Below, piece after piece: positions 21,201-33,200 of a DNA stretch of 64,000 nt. A program made the translations under genes and the position numbers. The notes under the pieces are model-generated. The model worked only from the letters and a program-made list of their open reading frames with translations, had not been told where the DNA came from and did not search any database. Source of the DNA: Andalucia godoyi (lineage: Eukaryota > Discoba > Jakobea > Jakobida > Andaluciidae). Position 1 is the stretch's first letter. The number at the start of each line of letters is the position of its first letter. The stretch lies in NCBI GenBank assembly GCA_009859145.1, contig VRVR01000015.1, positions 248,001-312,000 on the forward strand, in the 5' to 3' direction.

Positions 21201-24200
21201 GGGATCAATGCAGAAGCCTGTATCGTCCTTCTTCTATGGATCCACGTTGTTTGATGGCAGCGTGACTTTTGCCTCTGCTGTTCAACTTGGTAATGCTTCG
21301 TCACTTGTATTTGGCAGCGGTAGCGACTATTCCAGACTTGATGTTTCACGTGCGTTGTTTGTGTCGGGTAATCACACCAGTTTGCTTACGAACGCCGCAT
21401 TGTCGTTTGGAGAAGGCAATAGCACGGGCACCATTGTGTCAAATGGACTCATTTTGACGGGTGTTCTCTCTTCATTTGTGAACAGTTCATTGGATCTTCG
21501 TTCTGTGAACGGCACCATTTCTGTGTCACTAGGTGCTAGTGGCGTGTTTGCGGTGTCCGGAAACTCGTTTTCAGTGAATGCTGTATCCAAGTTGATATCA
21601 TTGTCTGGAGGCGCAAGCGGATTGCATGCATTCTCGTCTGCTGCGGATCGATTGTCCGTCAATGGAAACATTCTGTTACAAGGGGAATTTATTTCTTCGG
21701 GATCTGCACGGTTGGTTGGTGCGTCACAGGTGCTGTCTGTTGAAGATGCGTCTATGAACAGTTCGGTCGTTGTTTCAGCGACGGGGTTGAGAATGTCGAG
21801 CAACTATAGTGGTGGTGTGTACGCTTTGTCGGTTTTGCAAGCAGATTCGTTGACCATCGACACGACTATTGTTTCTCGGACTGGTGTTGTTACAAGCAAA
21901 TTATCCTCGCCGTCCGGGACCGATCTTCTTGTGCAGATTCCGGATAGTCATGTCATGAAGGTCGCATTTGGTAATGGAACAGTGGCCGGTATTTCTGGAA
22001 GTTTTATTGTGGGTGCTGATCGCCTTGTTGTCAATGAAACTGAAGGGTTGGTTCGTGTTGGTCAGAGCAGCATGAATGCAGGTACGTACAGCGTATTGCG
22101 GGCACATGCATTTAGAGTCTCGGGTAATTCCAGTTTCATGGATGATTCGGAAGTTCTCGGCTCGTTGACACTGCCATCTAGTGGTTCAGTGTTGCGCGTA
22201 GGCTCCAACTCTTCTGTGACGACTGACATCAAGATGTCGGGTATCGCTGTATCGGGAGTCGATGCGTCTGGTACGATTGTTCGCAGCTTCATGGGTGCAA
22301 ATGGGTACTCCGTTGTTGGTGCATCGGGTTCTTCCTCAGTTCTATCTTCGTCTGGCTTAGTTTCGAGTCGTGTCGGACCTCTTTCGGGGTCTGATTTTGA
22401 GATCGGCATGATTCAAAACGCAACCATGAAGATTCTTCTTGGCAACAGTTCTGTTGGTGGTGGCGACTTCTCTATCTTGAGTGGGAACAACTCCTTGTTA
22501 TCAGTCAGTGGGTATCAAAATCGCATTGTCATTGGACATCCATTGGGGTCCGATGCGAACCAGGCGTCTGTGTTGTCTGTTGCTGGAGTGTCTGTGTTTG
22601 ATGGTGACGTACTGTTGTCACACAATATGCAATTAACGGCGTCCGCTGGAGCTATTACCGTTGGTAATGTGACTTCGGGAGTGTTCTCAGTTGTTCGACC
22701 TACGTTTGTTCGTTTGACTTTTGGACCAACAGTCGGGCAGTTGGAATCTGGAATGTTGAGTTTTATGTCTGATGGTCAGTCGTCGTCATTAAATGCATCT
22801 CTTGCAAGTGTGGACACAGCAGCGGTCATGATGATTCGAAACAGGAACACTAGCGGTTTGTCGATATTGGCAGATTCGAATACAGACGTGTCTGTGGTTT
22901 TGGGTACCAACAGCACGTTCAGCGTGGCATCGAATGTGTTGCGAGCATTCCAGCATTCTGGAGTGCGGTCGGTTGTGCATGTCGGTCGTCTGATGCAAGG
23001 CGCTACATTGTGTGTATCGAACCGCTCCGTCTGCGATTCACCGATCGCGGGCGAGGAGTTTGCGATTTCGGTGGATGGTGGTTTATATGCATCCCGGACA
23101 TTGCGAATTGGTGCCACGGTGGATGTCGATGGTACCTTGGGTTCTTTGTCTTCTACGATTGGGTACAATAAGACAGTCATGAGCGCAGCTGGTTTGGTCG
23201 TTGCCGATCTGAATCGATCGCGTTCCGTTGTCATGGACAGTGCGTCGGTCATAGTGCGTGGGCCAAGTGACGCGTCGTTGCTGACATCGACGTATTTGCG
23301 AACCTCGACAGTCATCGCTGCAATTGGTCGAAACTTGACCGTTGTTCCGTCGGATTTGGCAGATGTTGTGGTTGACCTTTCTTCTGGTACGTCACGGTTT
23401 ATCGTGGGTTCCGAGATGATTGTGTCGCCTTCGATGTCACTGGTTGAGATAGGATCAAGTGGGAGAATTGCCGGTGCAGTTAATCTTGCAGTTTCTGGAA
23501 ATGCCACGATTCGCGGTGGTCTTCAGATTTCGTCGCGTGTAGAGATTGCTGAGGAGTTGCGCATTACGGACGCTTACTCAAGCGGAGTCTTGTCAGCGAC
23601 TGCTCATCGTTTGCTGGCTCAGAATAGTTCTGGAAGCGCTTCCTTGTCCGCTGATGGTATTCTGGTTACTGCTGGAGGTAACGGATCGTTATCGACGAGT
23701 GTTATGGCGGGCGTTGTGTCAACTGCCACCATTCTTGGCGTTACTGGTAGCGATCTTACCGTGTCTTCTGTGACGAACACATCACTTTGGCTTCTTAGTC
23801 CATCTGGACGGGTTGTGATTGGGTCGAGCGAGTTTGTTGTCGTGGATTTCCGTGATAACACGACGTCGCGTATGCGTGTTGGATCTGCGGATGCTCTGGC
23901 CGGGCTGGTCAACGTCAGCGCAGGTAATGAAGTGTTTTCGGTGGGCGGCGGAGTTGTTGTGGCTGGAGACCTCCGATCCGGTGGGTCTGTGCAGTTGCGA
24001 GGGCGAGACACCGTATTCTTTGATGTGACGAACACGGACGCAAGCGGACATTCCAGCCTGTTTTCTGCACGTCTTTACAACGGATCTTTGCTGTTGCGCG
24101 AGATTGGCAACGGAACTGTTGCAGATGAGACGATGTTGGTTACAGCACGAGAAATTCGAAAGGGTTCGATGGTGTTGAGCCCATCTGGATTGGTGAACGT

Positions 24201-27200
24201 GCGATTGGCGGCACCGTCGGAATCTGACCTTGTTGTCAGTTCTGCAGCAGGTCGTAGTGTGTTTGTCGTTTTGGCAGCGAAGGCCAATGCAAATGCGAAC
24301 GTATCTGCAACGGACTCGGGAGTGTTTGATGTCGGATCGGGAATATTGGTCGTCAATGGAACAATGCAACGAGTGCTTGTGCGCGGGGAGGTCCCATCGA
24401 CGCTCCGCAACGATGGTGACGTTTTGCGTGTGAATGGCTCTGTTGCAGTCGACGGATCGTTGCGTATGAGCGGAAGTGTTGTGTTGTTGGGCGACCAAGG
24501 CCAGTCTGTCGTGCAAGTCGGCTCGTTTGGAAGCGGCAATGGAACACGAATCGATTCTTCCGGACTGCAGATTGTGCAGCGCATTACTGCGAATTTGTCG
24601 TCGTGGTCGTGGTATTTAGCCGCAGATGCACGCAGTGTCACTGTTGGTGATGATGCCAGCGGCCGCCGCACTCGCCTTGACTCACAGAGCGTTGAAACTG
24701 GGACGTTGTTTGCGTCTGCTGGACAGTCGCTTGTTCTGAAGTCCAGTGCTGATCACGATGTTGTGGTGTCACTTGTTCGCAATGCATCTGAGTCGCGGTT
24801 TGTTATTGAAGGTTCTTCTGGCGTGCTCCTGACGGCAAATGGTTCTTCCGGTGTTGTGCGTATTGGAGGAGACTTGACGGACAGTGGCATTTTGCTTGGC
24901 GGTTACAATGCTCGTTTTGGCGTTGTGGGCAATGTAGGAGTTGAAGGCAGCATCCGCGTACGTGATGATGTTGTCATTGCATCCGCTGGCGGCGCAGTTC
25001 GCGTTGGTGCGAATGGAACCGCAGGACCGTCTACTTCAATGGTGGCAGGAGGACTAACAGTGTCTGTTGATGGGGTGGTTCGAGCGAACGTGTCTGCTGC
25101 AGGAATCAGCATGTTGGGAAGCGACGGAAGTACCTCGGCTGTGTCGTCGTCAACAGTGCAAGTTTCCACGGTTCGTGCGGATACTGTAATTGCACGAAAT
25201 GGAACGTCTGGGTTGGTGATTGCAGGAGGATCCGCGGGAGATGTGACGATCGACGTTGTGCAGAATCATAGCGTTGCAGTTGGTGCGGGTGCGTTACGCG
25301 TGTGGCGCGATGTTTCGTTTGCGAATATCAAGATGTCGGAAGATGACATGGTCCGCTTCACTGTGGGAAATGTTTCTGGTACATCGCTGTATTCTGCGAC
25401 TCGTCACATGGTTGGTATTTCAGGATCTGTGCTGATCGGCGGCGACCTGCAGATTGGCGCTGCCTTTTCTGTCAATGCCTCGAGCGGTATCGTGGCTGTT
25501 GTCTCTGCTGGGGACAGTTTGGTGCTGACTTCCTCTGGATTGTCTGTCGCTTCTGTGCCGACTGCTGCTTTACTTGATGTGTCATCGTCGGCTCTGCGGT
25601 TTACGAATGGAAATGCTTCCACTGTCGTTTCCAGTTATGCTGTGTCCACTGCTCGGCTTACGGCTCCAGTTAATGGTTCTCTATCTATTTCCAGTGGTTC
25701 GGATGTGTCTGTGAATTTTGGCTCCTCTTCCGGATTTACCGTATTGTCTGCGAATCAGCTCTACGTGAATGCTTCTGTGGTTTCTGTTGCTCGAACTGTG
25801 TTTGATGTAGACTCTGCCAACGTTTCCTTTGGCGGTTTTGTTTATGCACCGACGGGTCTGCAATTTGGAAAAGGGCTATATTCCTCAGAGCCGTCATCGG
25901 AATTTGTCATGTCGTCGGCCGGCAGATCGGTTTCTGTCACCTATGGTGGCATTTCGTTAAGTTCCAGTGGATTGATGTCCACTCTTATGTTGAACAGCAG
26001 TGCGCTGATGTTTTCTTTGAATAATTCGTTTGTTAGACTGTCTGCAACGTCAATTTCTACTCCAGCTGTTTTTTCAGCCGATGGTATTCTCTCTATTTCT
26101 GGTCTTGCAGTTTTTAATGAGTCTTCGAAGTCAGTACGGATCGGCACAGCATCTGGTTTGTTGGTGGATGATGCTAACTCATTTTCGAGTTTGGGAGGGC
26201 TTGTCAACGTCAATGCCACTCGAGGTTCAGTGTCAATCGGCAAGGTTGAGCCGGATCCAACAAAGATGTTGTACGTGAAGGGCGATACTCTTATCGAGGG
26301 TTCATTGTTTATGACGGGATTGCTGGATTTCTCTTTGCCTGGTGCAGGCATGTCATTTGGTGGTAATGGCACTCGCTACAGTTCGTTGGATGATTCCAAA
26401 TTGCGTCTTGTTGATGGTGGTTATGAATCCGTTATGACTGCGGATTCCCTGACTTTCCGCAATGGGTCATTTGCGGTGTCATACTTGTCCCATGGCACAA
26501 TGAGTGTGCCTCGGATTATCTCGTTGGAGTCCGTAACATCTGGTACGAGCTTTACTTTGAATCTGAACTCAACTCAATCGGCTGTAATTTCACTTCCTGT
26601 TCGTGATTCTTTGATATTCCGGGGTTCTTCCAACTCCTCTGTTTTCGAACTCCGCGGTCCAACCTTGTCAGATGCGCGTTCACAAGTTCAGTTTGGGTCG
26701 TCTCCATCTGATGTATCGGTGTTCGTTGGATTCAATCAGTCGTCTTCTGAAGTGAACGCGTCGACTTTGTCGCTGGCTGTCGGGGGTAGTTCTCTCTTCT
26801 ATTCAAATATGTCGATCTTTGGAGACGTCTTCATCAATGGATCCAAGACATTAAGAATATCTTCTTCCGGAAATATGGTGTCGCTGGATCGCTCCCGGCT
26901 GACGATGGTGAGCCCAGGATCCTCATCCGTTCTGTCTGGATCTTCATTGTCTGTGACAAATTCCTTCCAAACATCAATAGTTTCTCCTGGGTCAATTGAA
27001 ACACCCTCTATGAGTTCTCCATTATGGTATTCTGCTTCATCTATGTCATTGTCTGCAGCAACAAACATCACCGTTGTGATTGGTGCTCAGACATACGCTG
27101 TTCTTGGAGTTGATAATGTGTTTGATTTCCGGAAAGATGTACGTTTGGGCACACAGTTGTTGAATTTTGCGGGAACATCGACAAATATTGATATTTCGCA

Positions 27201-30200
27201 CACCAGCATGTCGCTGACTTCTGGGTCGAAAACGTCTCGGTTGCGAGCAGCTGACCTGACTGTAGATTTGATTGGAGCGTCCAGATTGGTCAGTCGATCG
27301 CTAGACACGACAATTGCGTCCGTTGTTCTCGGAGATCGTTTCGTAGCCATTGGATCTTCCGCTGTCGCGTCATCATACGCCGACGATCAAATAGTCTTGC
27401 TGGCTCCATCGATCAACCTGCGTCATCCGTCTAGCGGTTCTACAAATGTTACGGTTGGCGGTGCATTGACTGTTCTTGGACCTGCAGTATTTACAGCGGG
27501 ATTCAATTTGCAAGGTGGATTGTTGGTTGGGGACATGTCTCTTCAGCCGTCATTCATTTCAATAACAAACTCCTCTCTTTCTTCGAGGCTGGATGCGAAC
27601 AAGATCTATTTCAGTGACAATGTGCGCACTTCCAGATTGGATGTTAGCGGACTGGACACTCCTTCAGTCGTCTCAACGTATCTTGGATCCTCTACGTCGT
27701 TGCAAATCGCGGCGCAGTCAAGCATCCGACTTGATGTGACCTCCGGAAATATCTCGCTTCTTGAAAACACTGTCATCTCCAATTCTACTCTCAGGTTTGG
27801 GTCGACTTCCGCTTCGTTCATTTTGGACATTCGTGCATCCACTTCGTTCCGTGGCTCTGTATCGACAGTATTGCCGGTTTCTAGCTCGTTCTCTGTGAGT
27901 TCTGATGTCGAATCCATCTTTACAGTTGAATCGTCCGGCAATGCTTCTCGTGTGGTATTTTCAAACGGTAGCCGTCCTCTGTCTGTTTTTGTGGGGTCTG
28001 CAGGCCAGTTCATTCCACAAGGTTTCCGCAGCGGAACGTCGTTTGCTGTTGATGGGTACACGCAATTGTCGGGTGCATTGGTGTCTGTCCTCACTGACGT
28101 CGAAATTGGTGCATCCAACATGATTCGCATTGGACAGGGACTTAATGTTTCGCAGAATCTGTTGTCTCTTTCACATTCAGGTTCGTCTGTTTTACTGTCC
28201 AGCAAATCGGCTGTGTTTGCATCATCTGCTGGATCAACTGTTGTGAACTCGAGCCATGTGGTGGCGACGAATGTGATCGCAGAGTCGGTTTCACTTTCCT
28301 CCAGAATCGCAATTTTGAACAATAGTGAAAGCATTGATGTTTCCGCTCGTGAAGTGTCTGTGTCCACTGTGAACAGTTCTTCTACGTTGACAGCGTCTCA
28401 ATTGGTGTTTGTTTCAAATGGAGGATCTGTGTCTTCGCTTTCGTCCTCGGCACTTCTTGTTGGGTCTGCAAACATCACTTTGCTTCGTGCACAGCAGATT
28501 TTGGGGTATGATGCGGGCTTGGAACTTCGTCCTGCTGCAGGTTCCGCATTGAGACTGTTTGTTGACGATTCTGTGACAGCTGTTATTGGTAATCTGGTTT
28601 CTGATCTTTTGCGTGTCTCACAGAATGGATCCCAGTCCCTCTTTAGTTTTTCCAGCGGATCATTGTTGCGGCTCGGTGATATCAGCAGTTCTCTGAAATC
28701 ACACAGGTTTGCTAACGGTTCATCAATGCAGGTTAGCGGTTCAGTACTTATCGGATCGTCCTTATTCATTTCGGGCGATGTCGAATTGAATTCTACGTCA
28801 TCCTTGCAGCTTGGCGACCTCAGCCTGCGCTCTGGACTGCTAAGCGCATCGAGCAACGGCAGATCAAGCGTGGTGAGCTCTTCTATGGTGAATGTGTCTT
28901 CGGGAATGAGTTTTTCGGCGATTATGGATGATTCGGTTTGGACACCTCGTGTTCGAGCGTCCACCAAGCTAGTGTTGTTAGCTCCCGAGGTGGTTGTGAC
29001 AGATGGTGTGACCGACTTCATTTCTGCCACTTCGTCCAGAGTCCAAATTTTGCAGTATGTCCGTGTGCAGCACACGTCAGGACTGACGGTTGCTTCAGAC
29101 TTGATCGGTACCTACAAGGTCGATGTAACTCCGTATCAATTGTCTCTCACGATGCCGGGCAAAGTGACAACGTTGACTCCGACGTCTGTGACAACAACGA
29201 GCTTTATCGGATCCGGTGTGCAGTCGCTCGTCGGCGGCGCCGTTGTTGATATGAATTCGAATTCCATGGTATTGCGAACATCTACACTTTCTATTTCGCC
29301 TGCTACGGATGAAATCGTTGTTCACGCGCCAGGCGGTTTGCGCATTGGGGTTTCATCGTCTTTCCAGACAAATACCACTATTTTCGGAAACTTGGAAGTC
29401 AAGTCTTCGCTGTCCATTGGCCAAGACTTGACACTTGGTCAAAATGCCAGACTCGCTGTTGGATCTGTGAAGCTGGATACGGATACGATTTCAAGTGTTG
29501 TTGGTTCGAAGAACTTTTCACTTTCTGCAACTGGCATTCGGTTTGTAGATGCTGGTAATTCATCTGTTCTGTCATCGATGTCGTTGACAACCGGATCTGT
29601 TATCAGTTCCGTTCTTTCATCTCATGATAATTTGAACATACGATCGGATGCTGCCGTCATTCTGCAGAACGGTTTGATGCGTGTGGCTGCGTCAGCGGTG
29701 GGGTTGTCGTTGAGCGCGGTTCCTAGATCGTCAAGCACTTCGATATTGAATGTTGAAGGGAACTCGACATTCTACGGTTCCGTATCGATTGATGTTGCTG
29801 TTGGTGAGTCGATGTCTCTTTCGTCAAACGGATCCGTTTTCGTCTCCATGTCTGCATCGCGAACGTTCATTGGCAATGCCCTGGTCCTCGGGTCAGCCTC
29901 TTCGTCGACAGCTGCGACAATTTTGTCAGTTGGCGGAGTATCGGAGTTCTTTGATGATGTGGTGTTCTCCAAGAGCGTGAACTTCTCGAGCTTGTCGTCC
30001 CGGATTGTCATTGGTAACCAGTCACTTGGATCGGAGTTGTCTGCCAGTGGATTGCAAATCCTCGGAAATGGCTCTCTTGTAGTGTCCAGCAGGGAGATTG
30101 CGATCACGGATGGTTTGCAACGAACGACGGTTTCGGCCTCTGGATTGGTGAGTACTGGCAGCATCGATGCTGTGTCGGCATTGCTCCGCAGCTTGATTGT

Positions 30201-33200
30201 GTCGGTTGAAAACTCGTCGGTCCGTGTGCAGCCGAGTGGCTTGATCGTCTCCGATTCGATGTCATCTCTCGAGGTTTCTGCTTCTGCTCTACGTTTGCAA
30301 TCACAAACGTCTGAGTCTAGTATTACGTCTTCAAGTATCACTTCATTGTTGCTGAATTCGACATCCGTTGTTACCTCGTCGATTGTCGGAAAGAACTCGT
30401 CTGACTTGGTACTGAGTCCGTCACAGGGTAAGCGCCTTGTGCTGTCTTTGGATGTTTCTTCCAGTCAGCAAATGGTGATTGGCACGGTAGCGCATCCAAT
30501 TATTGACATTGTGTCGCAGAATGCGTCTTCTGATCCTTTAGTAAGACTTGGTGGAACAACGTACGTGAGCTTGGGGCGATCGCAATCCATTGGCAATCTC
30601 TCGAGTGTTGCTGGAATGGCTTTTGTTGTTGATGGGTTGTCAATGTTTGCGCAGAATGTGTCGCTTTCTGCGACATTACGCGCTAGTCCAGGCTCTGCCC
30701 TTGTTGCCGACGCTTTGTCTGGATCCAGTATAAGAGTTGGAGATGGAGCTGTTTTCTTGAGCTCAACAACCAACAAGTTCGCTTCGTTGGACTCTTCGCT
30801 TTTGAATATGAGCTCGCCTACAAGCTGGTCAGCAATGAGCGCATCGTCTATCACGACGCAGTCTGTGATTGTCCCGTCAATCTCATCTTCTGCATCTTCA
30901 CTGAGTATTGAATCTACGAACGTGTTGATTCGATCGGGATTCACGACGGTTATGTCATTCACGACTTCTACCGTTGACGTGTTTGCGAACATCGCTATGG
31001 GATCCAAGAAGATTAGCTTCCTCAGTACTGATACTTCCAAGAGTATTTCTGTGGAAGCCGATACAGGCATTTCGGTTACAAGTGGTATTTCCACCTCCGC
31101 TATTACTGGATTTGCAGTTACCACAGCGACCTTGAAGACGTCGAGTGTGCAGAGTGTTCTTGCATCGTCTGTTGCTCTGTCATTTAGTGCTGATTCTATC
31201 TTGCTGTCGACTGTTGGCGGTACTGTCCCGTCTACAACAGCGTCTTCGCTGTTTGTGACCACTCCAGGCGGAGTGTACATTGGTACGAGTTCCTCAAAAT
31301 CGAATATGACAATTGAGGGTTCGCTGCGTGTGACGGGTTCCCTGGATCTTGCGGGTAGCTTGAGCTTGTCTCAGTTGGCGAGTTTCGCAATTGGTCAGGT
31401 TCGTATGGCTTCGACGTCTGTTAGTGTAGTAGATGGCAATTCGTCGTCTGTTGTGAATTCGACCCACGTGGTTGTCGGTACTATTGGCAGTGCGACGACT
31501 GTGAGTTCGCAGTCGTTGTCGACTCGCGATGTGTATGTCGAGCGATTGCTGCCGCTGAGGGCTTCGACAAATCTGACTGTCGCGGTCTCTGGAAGCGAGT
31601 GGTTCTCTGTTGGTCAGCAACTTATGGTTCCTGCTTCGGGAGCCGTTCTTATCGGTGCTTCTCCGCTTTCCCCGTCTGAGGGTGAATCTTTGAGCGTTGT
31701 CGGCGCACTAGTCTCTCGTCGGCTATCCGTTCTGGATTCGACAAGTGTTTCTGTCAACTTTGGTCTTTTGTCGGATCCTGTGTTCTCTGTTTCTTCGAAT
31801 GCCAGTGGTGACGTGGACTTTGTCCGGGTTGGAAAGGGTTCTCGTTTGTCAGTTCTTTCTCTTGGTTCTACTTCGTCTTTGGAAACTTTGTATTCTTCCT
31901 CACAGTTTGGTATCTATTCATCTCGTGGTGTTGTTGTCGGGAATGATTCTGTTGTCCTTGGTGATTTAGTGTTAGGCGGTTCGAACAGTGCAATCAAGTT
32001 TGCGTCTGGGGTTTCGTCCTTTGTTTTGTCTGGTTCGGTTTTGTCGTTGTCGGATTCTGGTGCAAACAGCGTCATTCTATTGGATTCTTCTGGCTTGAAA
32101 TTTGTCTCAAACAACAATGTTTCGTTTTTCAACTCATCTGGTTTGTCTTCCCCGTCAATCTCGACAAATCGACTCGTGTCTCGTTCTGAATCCTTGTCGA
32201 TTTCTGCGTCCCAGCTATCTCTTGCCTCCACCAGTCGTATGAGCTTCAATTCCGTTGTCTCAATTGCGGGATCCACGGTGGAGGTTTCCTCTGGATCGAT
32301 GTTATACATTGGTAATTCGAGCAACTTCGCTGCATCTGGTGAATCCTTCGTTGTGGACGGTCGTTCCAGATTTTCTGGTAATGTTTCGTTTGTGTCGAGC
32401 ACTGTGTCACTCCTGAGTGACTCTTCATTCGTGCTGTCGTCTGGATCGTTGGCGACCTCCGTGTTAGCCGGGTCCGTTTATGTTTCCGGTCCCTTGGGAA
32501 GTACTTCTGTTTCTGGTGCTAGCTGTGCTCTTGTTTCGGCTGATGGACTGTCGCAGACCACGTTGTCTCCATCACTTTTGACATCGTCCGAGGTACGTGC
32601 TTCGCGGGTCTTCGTATCGGAGTCACTGTCGTCGGTTGCGTCCGATCTTCAACTGCGGCCTGCGAATTCGTCGTTCGGAGTGATGGTTGATGTGGCATCT
32701 CCTGGGCAGTTCTTCGCTGTTGGAAATTCTTCTGCCGTTGGATTCTCCGTTTCTACCGTGTTGAATGGGCATGTCGTGCAAATGGGAAGCACAGGAAGTC
32801 GAATCCAGTTCCGAGTCGGAAATGTCTCTGCAGCTGTTTTCAGCCCTGTTTCTACCACGTCTGCTTCATTTGTCTCGGAAGGTTCTTCAGTTCTGGGTGG
32901 AAGTGTTTCTATTTTGGGTTCTGCTTATATTCGTGGCGCAGGTCGAAGCCTGTTTGTTGGGGATACTGATGAATCGGGCATCCATGTTTCCGTTGCGGGG
33001 TCATCGATCCAACTGCTGGATGGCAGCGTGCCTGCCGTTTCGGCGCAGTTGCTGCGTGATCGGCTAGCCTTTACGAATGGCAATGGGTTTACTTCTCAGC
33101 TGGATGCCCGGCAACTTAATGTTTCTACCATTGTGAGTTCTTGGTTGTCTGGATCGCCGACGGCTTCGCTGAACATCTCTACTGGTTCCGCACAGAATAT

